Shown here one piece after another: positions 1-6,626 of a stretch of DNA of 29,216 nt. Position 1 is the stretch's first letter, and each line of letters starts with the position of its first letter. Position numbers and translations under genes: made by a program. The stretch is taken from positions 1 to 29,216 of the forward strand of contig DASRYH010000052.1 in NCBI GenBank assembly GCA_035687245.1. The letters run 5' to 3'. The DNA is from DASRYH01 sp035687245 (GTDB lineage: Bacteria; Actinomycetota; Coriobacteriia; Anaerosomatales; PHET01). The notes under the pieces were generated by a model. That model worked only from the letters and a program-made list of their open reading frames with translations, was not told the DNA's origin and searched no databases.

Positions 1-947
1 ACCGTGGTGCCGCGTGTCACCTTCTCCCCTGCCGAAGGTGACTGCTCGAGCACTTGACCCGGGTCCACGCCGCTCGTGGTCTCGGTCGTGGTGCGCGTGT
101 TGAGGCCGAACGCGCGAAGTTGCGTGATGGCGTCGTCCTGGCTCATGCCCACGACGTCGGGCACGGCGAGCAGCGGCTCGCCGGTGGAGACCACGATGTC
201 GATCTTGCTGCCCTCGCGGACACGCACCGCCGCATGCGGGCTCTGCGCGGCCACTTCGCCTTCCTTGACCTTGTCGCTCTCGGCTTCCGAGACGCGGCCG
301 ACCTCGAAGTTGGCGGCCTCTATCGCCTTGATGGCATCTTCTTGGGTGAGCCCGACCACGTCGGGGACGATCACCGTCATCGGCATGAGGAAGTAGACTG
401 CGGCCAGCCCGACTGCCATCGCAACCAAGCCTGCGGTGATCCAGATCCACCACATCGGCTTCTTCCGGGGAACGGCGCTTAGCCACGCCTCATTCGGAAG
501 CTGAGACATGACGACGCCGGTGGGTACGGTGGGGCTGTACTCGCGAACCAGCTGCGGCGAGAGGCGCGCGGCCTGCAGCTCCGAGACTGCGTCGGTCTCA
601 GACATCCCCACGACGTCTGGCAGCACGACGAGCGAGCCGTAGTGGGTAGCGCCGCCCGAGGAGACGAGCAGTACCACCTCGGAGCCCGCCACAACGCTCA
701 CGCCCGCATTCGGCAGCTGACCCATGACCTCACCGCGCTTGAACGCCTCGGTGTAGTCGTTGACGACGCGCGCCTGCAATCCCGCATCCTGCAGCTTGGT
801 GAGGGCTGCTCCCTGCGCGAGGCCGACGACCTGAGGTACTTCGGTATAGCCGGGGCGCTCGGCACTCGGGCCTTGGGACACGACTATGACAACGCGAGAA
901 CCGGATGGGACCATCCCGGCCTGCGGATCGATCTCGACTTGCGACAT
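1..947 (-). CDS. Membrane-anchored PASTA-domain protein, 3' end outside the window
   Basis: Reading from an ATG at 947, the frame stays open to the window edge, giving about 315 residues with the C-terminus missing. A strong AGGAGG ribosome binding site lies six bases before the ATG, and an in-frame stop at 987-989 rules out a longer start. PASTA repeats are visible by their PDVVGM/PQVVGL openings and V..GS.V..VVS endings: a C-terminal half-repeat at residues 3-26, a full repeat at about 36-97, an N-terminal two-thirds repeat at about 107-155, one membrane segment at about 163-188 preceded by RKK, then two more repeats at about 191-315. In PknB-type kinases PASTA repeats bind peptidoglycan or muropeptides outside the cell. 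No kinase domain or signal peptide is seen here, so the first repeats should be cytoplasmic and the last ones outside. It lies 135 bases after hgcB on the same strand and may or may not be co-transcribed. Confidence 0.85.
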   Translation of the reverse strand, partial: MSQVEIDPQAGMVPSGSRVVIVVSQGPSAERPGYTEVPQVVGLAQGAALTKLQDAGLQARVVNDYTEAFKRGEVMGQLPNAGVSVVAGSEVVLLVSSGGATHYGSLVVLPDVVGMSETDAVSELQAARLSPQLVREYSPTVPTGVVMSQLPNEAWLSAVPRKKPMWWIWITAGLVAMAVGLAAVYFLMPMTVIVPDVVGLTQEDAIKAIEAANFEVGRVSEAESDKVKEGEVAAQSPHAAVRVREGSKIDIVVSTGEPLLAVPDVVGMSQDDAITQLRAFGLNTRTTTETTSGVDPGQVLEQSPSAGEKVTRGTT

Positions 948-963
948 CACTACCTCCTCGCGC

Positions 964-983
964 GGCCGCCGCCTTCTGCGGCC
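964..983 (-). other. Small GC-rich hairpin in the leader of the PASTA gene
   Basis: Six-base arms GGCCGC/GCGGCC at 964-969 and 978-983 flank an eight-base loop, a few bases upstream of the ribosome binding site at about 955-960. No run of T follows on either strand, so it is not a convincing terminator. It could affect translation of the PASTA protein or be chance in GC-rich DNA. The rest of the 948-1082 gap shows no clear gene or terminator. Confidence 0.25.
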
Positions 984-1082
984 GACTCACACCTTCTGAT
1001 TCTCCCCGAGGATGAGCGATTCCGCGAGCACTTGCCGAAGGGAAGCTGTGCCGCGACCCGATCTGGCGCGCCTGGAGTGACG

Positions 1083-1379
1083 CTAGCAGCACTCCGAGCC
1101 GCCACCGCAGTCGCAGCTTGGCTCCGTGCCGGTGAGCCAGCCGCGGATGATTGCTGCAGCACAGCCGACGCCCGCGTCCACGCTCAGGGCACCGTAAGCG
1201 CAGTTGCGCTCGCAGGCGCCGCACTCCATGCACGCCCCGCGGTCCGCCACGAACGCGCGCTTGTCGCGCATCTCGAAGACGCCGCGCGGGCAGACCTCGA
1301 CGCACCTTCGGCAGCCGGTGCACTTGTCGGCATCGAACTGAAGAGTGACGACATCTTCGTAGTAGCGCAGTCCGCTCAT
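1083..1379 (-). CDS. hgcB: HgcB, ferredoxin of mercury methylation
   Basis: A 98-residue bicluster ferredoxin. Two CxxCxxCxxxC motifs are present: C20-C23-C26-C30 and C50-C53-C56-C60 (CMECGACERNC). Cys73 sits in GVGCA, and the protein ends in C89-x-C91 and the vicinal pair C97-C98. In characterised mercury methylators HgcB reduces the HgcA corrinoid to Co(I), and its conserved Cys73 and terminal cysteines are thought to bind and deliver Hg(II). All these residues are seen here, at the expected length of about 95 residues. The start at 1379 is set by an AAGGAA site six bases upstream and by homology from the first residues (the YYEDVVTL stretch). It begins 11 bases after the hgcA stop, the usual hgcAB order. 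The extra CxC before the terminal pair is noteworthy. A generic ferredoxin is unlikely given the tail, Cys73 and the neighbour. Confidence 0.95.
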   Translation of the reverse strand: MSGLRYYEDVVTLQFDADKCTGCRRCVEVCPRGVFEMRDKRAFVADRGACMECGACERNCAYGALSVDAGVGCAAAIIRGWLTGTEPSCDCGGGSECC

Positions 1380-1390
1380 GGCGGTTCCTT

Positions 1391-2440
1391 TCAGATGAAC
1401 GCGGAGACGATCCAGAGCCCGACGCTGACGACGGCGCCGGCGATCTGCCACGGTATGGCGCGCCTCATCTCGTGCTCGACTCCAGAGGGAGACGTGATCG
1501 GTGAGGTTCCGGTGAAGTTCATCGCAGCATACGAGGCGAACACGACGGTCGCTAGGGCTACTGCGGGTGCGGCCAGCGAGCCGATGCTGTCGAAGAGCAG
1601 GGCCGACAGCCCGATACCGAAGACGGCGCCAACCAGCGCTCCCTTCGCGGAGAAGGCGCGGAAGGGCAGCCATGGCAGGAGCAGCGGCGTCACAAAGGCT
1701 CCGGCCAGCAGCCCGACGAGTGCGGTGAGAACCGCCGCGCCGCCCCTCACGAGCAGCGAGTGCCACGAGTAGCTGAGGCCGACGACACCGCTCGCGAGTG
1801 CGACCGCGACGAGTATGGCGAGCGTCTTGAGTTGCCAAGCGACTGAGAGCTCGACGCCGGTGAGGACGAAGCGTTCGCGCAAGTCGAAGGTGGCGCTTCG
1901 CATCTCGGGCGTCGCCTTCATGCCCGCATCGAGAAATGCCGGCAGGTCATCGATGCGCACGGGGCCGTAGACAACGCGGAAGCCGGTGAACTGCTGCACC
2001 TCGTGCGCAGCCACCCCCGGCGCCCCCAGCTGTGGCAGAACCAGCGTGGTGTGGTCGACGACCTCGTAGAGGTTGGCCTTGAGCACGCGCTCGCATAGCT
2101 CTTTGGTGCCGAAGGTGCCCTTGCCTGCAGCGCACCATACGTTGATGCCCTTCGTATCGATGACGAGCAGCCAGGCGTCAAGGCCGGGAAGTGCGGATCG
2201 CACGACGTCGAAGGTGAGCTTGTAGTTGCAGGTGACCAGCACGGGCGAGCTCGGGCCGGGCTCGCCAAGCCGATAGAGTCCCGGCTCCACGCGGTATCGG
2301 TAGCGCCCGATGTTGAGCCGCATGCGGAGCGCACCCAGCTTGTCGCCGAGCGTGAGCTCACTGCTCGCCTTGGGCACGTCGAGGGCCGCCGGGCGCACCG
2401 GCGACGGGGCCGTCAGCGTGCCACCAGTCAGATCACCCAT
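1391..2440 (-). CDS. hgcA: HgcA, corrinoid methyltransferase of mercury methylation
   Basis: A 349-residue protein. An N-terminal corrinoid-binding domain (about residues 45-200, CdhD-like) contains the signature cap-helix motif NVWCAAGK at 100-107, with Cys103 the expected lower cobalt ligand, followed by GTFGT. Other recognisable family stretches are LVTCNYKLTF, LPQLGAPGVAAH, VVYGPVR and GMKATPEMR. About five membrane helices fill residues 235-349. In known methylators HgcA transfers a methyl group from methylcobalamin-type corrinoid to Hg(II), making methylmercury, with HgcB as partner. The ATG at 2440 has a GGAGG about nine bases upstream and overlaps the end of the phosphoesterase gene by eight bases (ATGGGTGA), so the two are probably translationally coupled. 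A longer reading from 2575 has no family support. Length and motif match characterised HgcA of roughly 340 residues. Confidence 0.96.
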   Translation of the reverse strand: MGDLTGGTLTAPSPVRPAALDVPKASSELTLGDKLGALRMRLNIGRYRYRVEPGLYRLGEPGPSSPVLVTCNYKLTFDVVRSALPGLDAWLLVIDTKGINVWCAAGKGTFGTKELCERVLKANLYEVVDHTTLVLPQLGAPGVAAHEVQQFTGFRVVYGPVRIDDLPAFLDAGMKATPEMRSATFDLRERFVLTGVELSVAWQLKTLAILVAVALASGVVGLSYSWHSLLVRGGAAVLTALVGLLAGAFVTPLLLPWLPFRAFSAKGALVGAVFGIGLSALLFDSIGSLAAPAVALATVVFASYAAMNFTGTSPITSPSGVEHEMRRAIPWQIAGAVVSVGLWIVSAFI

Positions 2441-3221
2441 TGCGTAGCGCCTCCGCGAGTCGTGCGGGTAGTCCTGCCATGACGAGCCGACGAGCCACCG
2501 CATCGACGTCGTAAGCGACGCGGTGCACGCGAATCGCGACGTTTGCTGCGCCGGCACATTCGGCAGCCTCGTCATTGGGCGCGGCGGCGTCGAGCTCCTC
2601 GGGCGCGCCGATCAAGACCTCGACCCAGCCAGCACGCGGGTCGCCGTCCTTCGGCTTGCCTACGCTGCCTGATGAGATGTAGTGCACGATGCGGCCCGAG
2701 GCGAGCTTGACCGCGCGGTGGTATGGCATGTGGACGTGACCGACGCAGACGACGTCGGCCTCAGCACCTTCGGCAAGTCGTGCGAGGAAGTCGTCGGTGC
2801 GGTCGGGCAGAAGGTACTCGTTGATCTTGCGCGGGGAGCCGTGCGCAAGAAGAATCCGCACACCGTCGGCCACGATGCGGTGCTCGTCGGGAAGCGCGGC
2901 GAGATAGGCGTGCTCGGCGTCATCGAGCGCAGCGTCGGTCCAAGCGTAGCTCGCTTCGCCATCGGCCTTCGCCTCGGGCGTGGCGTAGTAGCAGCCGCAC
3001 TGACCGGCGCGGTGCCCCACACCGTCGTCGTAGTTGCCTCGAATCACGACATCGCCGGTCTCGCGGATGCGCGCGATGACCGCCGAAGGGTCGGGGCCGT
3101 AGCCCACGAGGTCGCCGAGGCAGTAGCGTTCGGGGACGCCGGCGACGGCGATGTCGGCGAGCACTGCGTCGAGCGCCTCGATGTTGCCGTGGAGGTCGGA
3201 GTAGAGCGCGAAGCGGCGCAT
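2433..3221 (-). CDS. Metallophosphoesterase of the YfcE/calcineurin-like superfamily
   Basis: A 262-residue soluble enzyme. The metal-binding motifs of the superfamily are in order: SDLHGN with D9 and H11, GDLVGYGP with D37, RGNYD with N63, then LAHGSP and GHVHMPY with the later histidines. GNYD replaces the commoner GNHD, so the usual proton-donor histidine is absent at that position. Such enzymes hydrolyse phosphomono- or diesters with two metal ions; the substrate cannot be read from the sequence. A CGC cluster follows the GNYD motif. The start ATG shares one base with the acr3 stop (TGATG), and the end overlaps hgcA by eight bases, so it is wired into the middle of an arsenic/mercury operon. 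A role in metalloid chemistry or nucleotide signalling is inference only. Confidence 0.88.
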   Translation of the reverse strand: MRRFALYSDLHGNIEALDAVLADIAVAGVPERYCLGDLVGYGPDPSAVIARIRETGDVVIRGNYDDGVGHRAGQCGCYYATPEAKADGEASYAWTDAALDDAEHAYLAALPDEHRIVADGVRILLAHGSPRKINEYLLPDRTDDFLARLAEGAEADVVCVGHVHMPYHRAVKLASGRIVHYISSGSVGKPKDGDPRAGWVEVLIGAPEELDAAAPNDEAAECAGAANVAIRVHRVAYDVDAVARRLVMAGLPARLAEALRNG

Positions 3222-4363
3222 CAGGCGTCGCCTTCTTCGCGCAGCAGGTCACTTACAAGGCAGGCATCTTCGGCGACTTCGGCGGCCGTGAGCAGCTCGG
3301 CTTCGGCGGGCATGGGTTCGTCGGCGAAGAATCGCTTCTTGAAGGCGATCGCCACATTCACGAGTCCGATGAGCACCGGCACCTCGACGAGTGGGCCGAT
3401 CACCGCGGCAAACGCAGCACCGGAGTTGATTCCGAAGACCGCGACGCAGACCGCGATGGCGAGCTCGAAGTTGTTGCTGGCGGCCGTGAACGCGAGCGTG
3501 GTGGTCTTGGCGTAGCGCAGGCCGATGGCGCGGGCGATGAAGAACGTCGCGAAGAACATGATCGCGAAGTAGAGAAGCATTGGGACGGCCACGCGCACGA
3601 CGTCGAGCGGAATCTGCACGATCAGGTCGCCCTTGAGCGAGAACATCACGAAGATCGTGAAGAGCAGCGCCACGAGCGTCACCGGGCCGACCTTCGGCAC
3701 GAACTGCGTCTCGTACCAGGCGAGCCCCTTCGCACGCACGAGCGCGAACCGGGTGATGAAACCCGCGGCGAACGGAATGCCTAGGTAGATGGCGACGGTG
3801 CGCGCGATCTCAGCGATCGAGATGTCGACGATCGCACCCGTCACGCCGAAGAGCGGCGGCAGCACGGTCACGAAGAACCACGCGTAGACACTGAAGAAGA
3901 GCACCTGCATGACGCTGTTGATGGCAACGAGCCCGGCGGCGAACTCGCAGTCACCGTCGGCTAGGCCGTTCCAGACGATGACCATCGCGATACACGGCGC
4001 GATGCCGATGACGATGAGGCCCACGAGATACTCGGGGTAGGCGCGCATCGTCGTGACAGCGAGCAGAAACATCACGGAGGGCGCGATGACCCAGTTCATC
4101 AGCATGGCGAGGCCGAGCGCCTTCTTGTCGCGCATGGCGTCGGGCAGCTCTTCGTAGTGCACCTTGGCGAGCGCCGGATACATCATCGCGATGAGGCCGA
4201 TGGCGATCGGGATGTTGGTGGTACCCACGGCCATCCGCCCAATGGCGGCCGGGATGGCGGGGATGAGTGCGCCCGCGCCGACACCGAGCGCCATGGCAGC
4301 AAAGATCCACAGTGTCAGGTAGCGATCGAGGAACGACAGCCGCTTAGCGATTCCCTGCGACAT
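3221..4363 (-). CDS. acr3: ACR3-family arsenite efflux permease
   Basis: A 380-residue membrane protein with about ten hydrophobic helices. The family signatures are clear: GIAPCIAMVIVWN with Cys124 in the fourth helix, needed for As(III) transport in studied ACR3 proteins, and FTAASNNFELAIAV with Glu300 near the ninth helix. ACR3 exports arsenite, and sometimes antimonite, using the proton gradient. The acidic C-terminal tail of about 40 residues (PAEAELLTAAEVAEDA and onward) is longer than the minimal family. The gene starts directly after the arsR stop codon with no spacer and overlaps the next gene by one base. This places arsenite detoxification first in the operon that also encodes HgcAB. 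The symbol arsB is sometimes used for this family, but the protein is ACR3-type and not the unrelated ArsB antiporter. Confidence 0.95.
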   Translation of the reverse strand: MSQGIAKRLSFLDRYLTLWIFAAMALGVGAGALIPAIPAAIGRMAVGTTNIPIAIGLIAMMYPALAKVHYEELPDAMRDKKALGLAMLMNWVIAPSVMFLLAVTTMRAYPEYLVGLIVIGIAPCIAMVIVWNGLADGDCEFAAGLVAINSVMQVLFFSVYAWFFVTVLPPLFGVTGAIVDISIAEIARTVAIYLGIPFAAGFITRFALVRAKGLAWYETQFVPKVGPVTLVALLFTIFVMFSLKGDLIVQIPLDVVRVAVPMLLYFAIMFFATFFIARAIGLRYAKTTTLAFTAASNNFELAIAVCVAVFGINSGAAFAAVIGPLVEVPVLIGLVNVAIAFKKRFFADEPMPAEAELLTAAEVAEDACLVSDLLREEGDA

Positions 4364-4699
4364 CTAGCAACCCCCCGTCGAACAGGCACCGCTGCTCGTG
4401 CAGCACGCGCGCTCCTCAAGGATCCTGGAGACAAACGACGCGACTGCCGAAAGTGCTTCGGGCGCGAGGCAGTAGACCATGGCCGGGCCGTCGGGAGAGC
4501 TGTCCACGATGCCCGCTTCGCGCAGGACCTTCAGGTGCTCGGAGATCGTCGACTGCGCGAGCGGCAGCTCGCCGAATACGTCGGCTCCGCGGCACTCCGC
4601 TTGTCGCGCAAGCAACTCCACTATCTGGACGCGCGTGGGGTGGCCGAGCGCCTTGGCGATCCCGGCAATGCGTTCTATCTCAGACGCTGGTGCGCTCAT
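4364..4699 (-). CDS. arsR: ArsR-family metalloid-responsive repressor
   Basis: A 111-residue winged-helix repressor. The domain starts at ALGHPTRVQIVELL, and the recognition helix is around LAQSTISEHLKVLREAGIV (residues 47-66). The classic ELCVCDL sensor motif is absent. Instead the C-terminus carries Cys99-Cys100-x5-Cys106, plus Cys111. That CC-x5-C spacing is the same as the three-cysteine As(III) site reported for Acidithiobacillus ferrooxidans ArsR (Cys95, 96, 102), so an As(III) sensor of that type is the best reading. It is first in an operon with acr3, a phosphoesterase, hgcA and hgcB, and has a palindrome about 15 bases upstream of its ATG. An ArsR-like regulator upstream of hgcAB has been reported in other mercury methylators. 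Direct response to Hg(II) is possible but not shown. Confidence 0.94.
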   Translation of the reverse strand: MSAPASEIERIAGIAKALGHPTRVQIVELLARQAECRGADVFGELPLAQSTISEHLKVLREAGIVDSSPDGPAMVYCLAPEALSAVASFVSRILEERACCTSSGACSTGGC

Positions 4700-4713
4700 C
4701 GGTGCTCCTTCTC

Positions 4714-4735
4714 TTAATCGCCAATCGCCGATTAA
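4714..4735 (-). promoter_or_regulatory. Candidate ArsR operator palindrome
   Basis: Seven-base inverted arms TTAATCG (4714-4720) and CGATTAA (4729-4735) flank an eight-base spacer. The element starts 15 bases before the arsR ATG and overlaps the end of the likely -10 box and the expected transcription start. That is where ArsR-type repressors usually bind to block their own operon. The AATCGCC direct repeat inside it may make recognition more complex. Binding is inferred from position and symmetry. Confidence 0.6.
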
Positions 4736-4763
4736 CGATAACAGCGCCGTTCACCGGATGCAA
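4735..4763 (-). promoter_or_regulatory. Candidate promoter of the arsR-acr3-hgcAB operon
   Basis: Read on the minus strand, TTGCAT (4763-4758) and TATCGT (4740-4735) are separated by exactly 17 bases and resemble sigma-70-type -35 and -10 boxes. Transcription would start near 4728, inside the ArsR palindrome, giving a leader of about 28 bases with a GGAG ribosome site before arsR. No other good promoter was seen between arsR and hgcB. Confidence 0.5.
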
Positions 4764-4853
4764 ACCAAGGCGGCGAGCCACGTCTATACGCTGCTACGAT
4801 TGAGGCGTTCGTGGAAAGTACTGCTAAAGACCCTTGGCAGATGGGACCTAACG

Positions 4854-5558
4854 ATGGCCGCAGACACCAGGCGTGGCGACGCGCTCCAGCTGATCTTCTC
4901 GTTCTTCCTCGCGATCTTGCTGGTCGTGCTCATTGGCGTGGGCGTATGGACCTTCTATCCCGAGCCGTTCGGCCAGAGCTCCCCTGAGCAGCAGAAGATC
5001 GAGAAGCTCAGCCAGGAGCAGAACCAGATAATGAACAGCACCGTGGGCAAGCAGCTCACGCCGGCCCAGCAGGCGAAGGTCGATAGCATCCAGAAGCAGA
5101 TCGACGAGATCAACAAGTCGATGCAGAGGGAGCGCGACGCGTGGGCGGTCAACACGAGCATCATCCTGCTGGTCTTCGCCACGATCCTTATGGCGATCTC
5201 GCTGTTCCTGCCCGACCACATGCGCGTGTTCTCCAACGGTGTGCTGCTCGGCGGGCTGTTCACCGTCATCTACGGCACGGGCTGGTCGTTCGCCGGCGGT
5301 GACTCGCGCGCGCGCTTCTTCGTCGTGCTCGTGGCCGTGGCGTTGGCGGTGGCCTTCGGCTACCTGCGCTTCATCCGAGGGAAGCAGGCGGCAGCGATCG
5401 CACCCGCAGCCTCCCCGGCCGGCGCATCGGCGGCTGCAGGCGCCGAGGTCGACACCAGCGCGCTCGCGACACTTTCGGCGCGCGTAGAGGCGCTTGAGGA
5501 GCGTGCAGAGGCCGCGGCCGCGGCGCTTTCGGCAGGCAAGCACGGGGATCGCGCGTGA
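4854..5558 (+). CDS. Membrane protein with coiled coils, unknown function
   Basis: A 234-residue protein I do not recognise. One membrane helix lies at about residues 12-34. A charged, Gln/Glu/Lys-rich coiled-coil stretch at about 45-95 (QKIEKLSQEQNQI and a similar QKQIDEINKSMQRE) comes next. Three more hydrophobic helices follow at about 102-122, 130-152 and 158-178. An Ala/Pro-rich linker then leads to a second short coiled coil at the C-terminus (LSARVEALEERAEAA). The first loop between helices one and two is probably extracellular. The start at 4854 leaves the first helix near the N-terminus; a longer reading upstream would overlap arsR and its promoter and is unlikely. No strong ribosome site precedes this ATG. 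It is divergent from the arsR operon and is followed within ten bases by the UPF0126 gene, so those two may form an operon. Confidence 0.75.
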   Translation: MAADTRRGDALQLIFSFFLAILLVVLIGVGVWTFYPEPFGQSSPEQQKIEKLSQEQNQIMNSTVGKQLTPAQQAKVDSIQKQIDEINKSMQRERDAWAVNTSIILLVFATILMAISLFLPDHMRVFSNGVLLGGLFTVIYGTGWSFAGGDSRARFFVVLVAVALAVAFGYLRFIRGKQAAAIAPAASPAGASAAAGAEVDTSALATLSARVEALEERAEAAAAALSAGKHGDRA

Positions 5559-5567
5559 TTCGCATGC

Positions 5568-6530
5568 GTGCCTCGGAAGTGTGACGACGTGTTGCTCGCG
5601 AGTGTTGCGGCATCGGTGAGCGCTTCGGCGACCTCGCTCATGGCTACAGGAGCGGCGCTGGCCAGCGCCACCGCGAGCTCAGCGGTCGATACCTCGACCG
5701 TTGGGCAGGTGGCCTCGGCCATCACCTCGGCACTGCCCTCGGCGATCACCACGACGGCACCGGTCTCCACCACGCCGATCGGGCTACCCGTCGCCTTCGA
5801 AGTGCTCGCGATCTTCACCGGTGCGCTATCGGGCTCCATGATCGCGGTGAACCGCCGCTTCGACCTCACCGGCGTCTTCATGCTCGCAATCGTAAACGGC
5901 CTGGGTGGCGGCATCATTCGCGACCTGCTCCTACAGAATCATGGCATCTTCGCGCTCGAGAACCCGCGCGCGCTCATCTCTGTGGTGGCTGCCGGTATTC
6001 TCGCGTCGTTCTTTATCTCCGCCGCCGAACGCCTCAAACCGGCGATCCGGGTGGTGGACGCGTTCTCGCTCGCCCTGTTCTGCCTCGTCGGCGCGGACAA
6101 GGCGCTGGTGGCTGGATTCGCCGCGGTTCCGGCGGTGTTGCTGGGCACGGTGACGTCGATCGGCGGCGGTGTGCTGCGCGACATGCTCACCGGTGAGGTG
6201 CCCGCCGTCATGCGGCGCGGCAGCCTCTACTCGATTGCAGCGTTCACCGGAACGACGGTCTTCGTCGCGCTCGCCGAGCTTCACGTCACCAAGCCCATCG
6301 CACTGATGATGGGCGGCCTGGTCGCCTTCATCCTGCGGGTCGGCTCGCTATGGTTCGGTTGGGAGTCGCCCGAGCCACTCGACATCACGCCTGCCATGGT
6401 CGAGATGCCGCGGCTGCTCATCACCACGAGCCGGCGGTTGCTGGGCCCTAGGCGCGCTCGTCGTGCTATCGACGCTGAGGCCGAGGCCGCCGAAGATGAC
6501 CGCATAGCGCCGCCTGATGCGGGCGCCTAG
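5568..6530 (+). CDS. TRIC/UPF0126 family membrane protein
   Basis: Up to 320 residues. The conserved part begins at about residue 73 and contains the internal duplication typical of UPF0126 proteins: GGGIIRDLLL in the first half and GGGVLRDMLTGEVP in the second, within about seven membrane helices. Bacterial members are annotated as TRIC-type cation channels or glycine transporters; which applies here is unknown. The first 70 residues are a low-complexity Ala/Ser/Thr run that is unusual for the family. The start is uncertain: GTG 5568 is the longest reading, GTG 5589 has a GGAAG about ten bases upstream, and ATG 5640 has no ribosome site. The C-terminus ends in a charged, cytoplasmic-looking tail (RRARRAIDAEAEAAEDD). 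It probably forms an operon with the preceding membrane protein. Confidence 0.85.
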   Translation: MPRKCDDVLLASVAASVSASATSLMATGAALASATASSAVDTSTVGQVASAITSALPSAITTTAPVSTTPIGLPVAFEVLAIFTGALSGSMIAVNRRFDLTGVFMLAIVNGLGGGIIRDLLLQNHGIFALENPRALISVVAAGILASFFISAAERLKPAIRVVDAFSLALFCLVGADKALVAGFAAVPAVLLGTVTSIGGGVLRDMLTGEVPAVMRRGSLYSIAAFTGTTVFVALAELHVTKPIALMMGGLVAFILRVGSLWFGWESPEPLDITPAMVEMPRLLITTSRRLLGPRRARRAIDAEAEAAEDDRIAPPDAGA

Positions 6531-6626
6531 GGCGATGCGACAGGCGTTGCGACTGGTCAGAAGCAGCCCGAACGGTAAGAATCTGGGACTACAGCAAAGA
6601 CATCCAAATGAGGAGCGCTATCCCCG

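Noticed and set aside
642..1772. Long plus-strand open frame of 376 residues across the PASTA, hgcB and hgcA region
   Set aside because: It is antisense to three well-supported genes, has no recognisable domain, and its composition is typical of a GC-rich shadow frame.
2441..2575. Longer hgcA reading from an upstream start at 2575
   Set aside because: The extra 45 residues lie inside the phosphoesterase gene, lack family similarity, and the ATG at 2440 has a good ribosome site and a coupling overlap.
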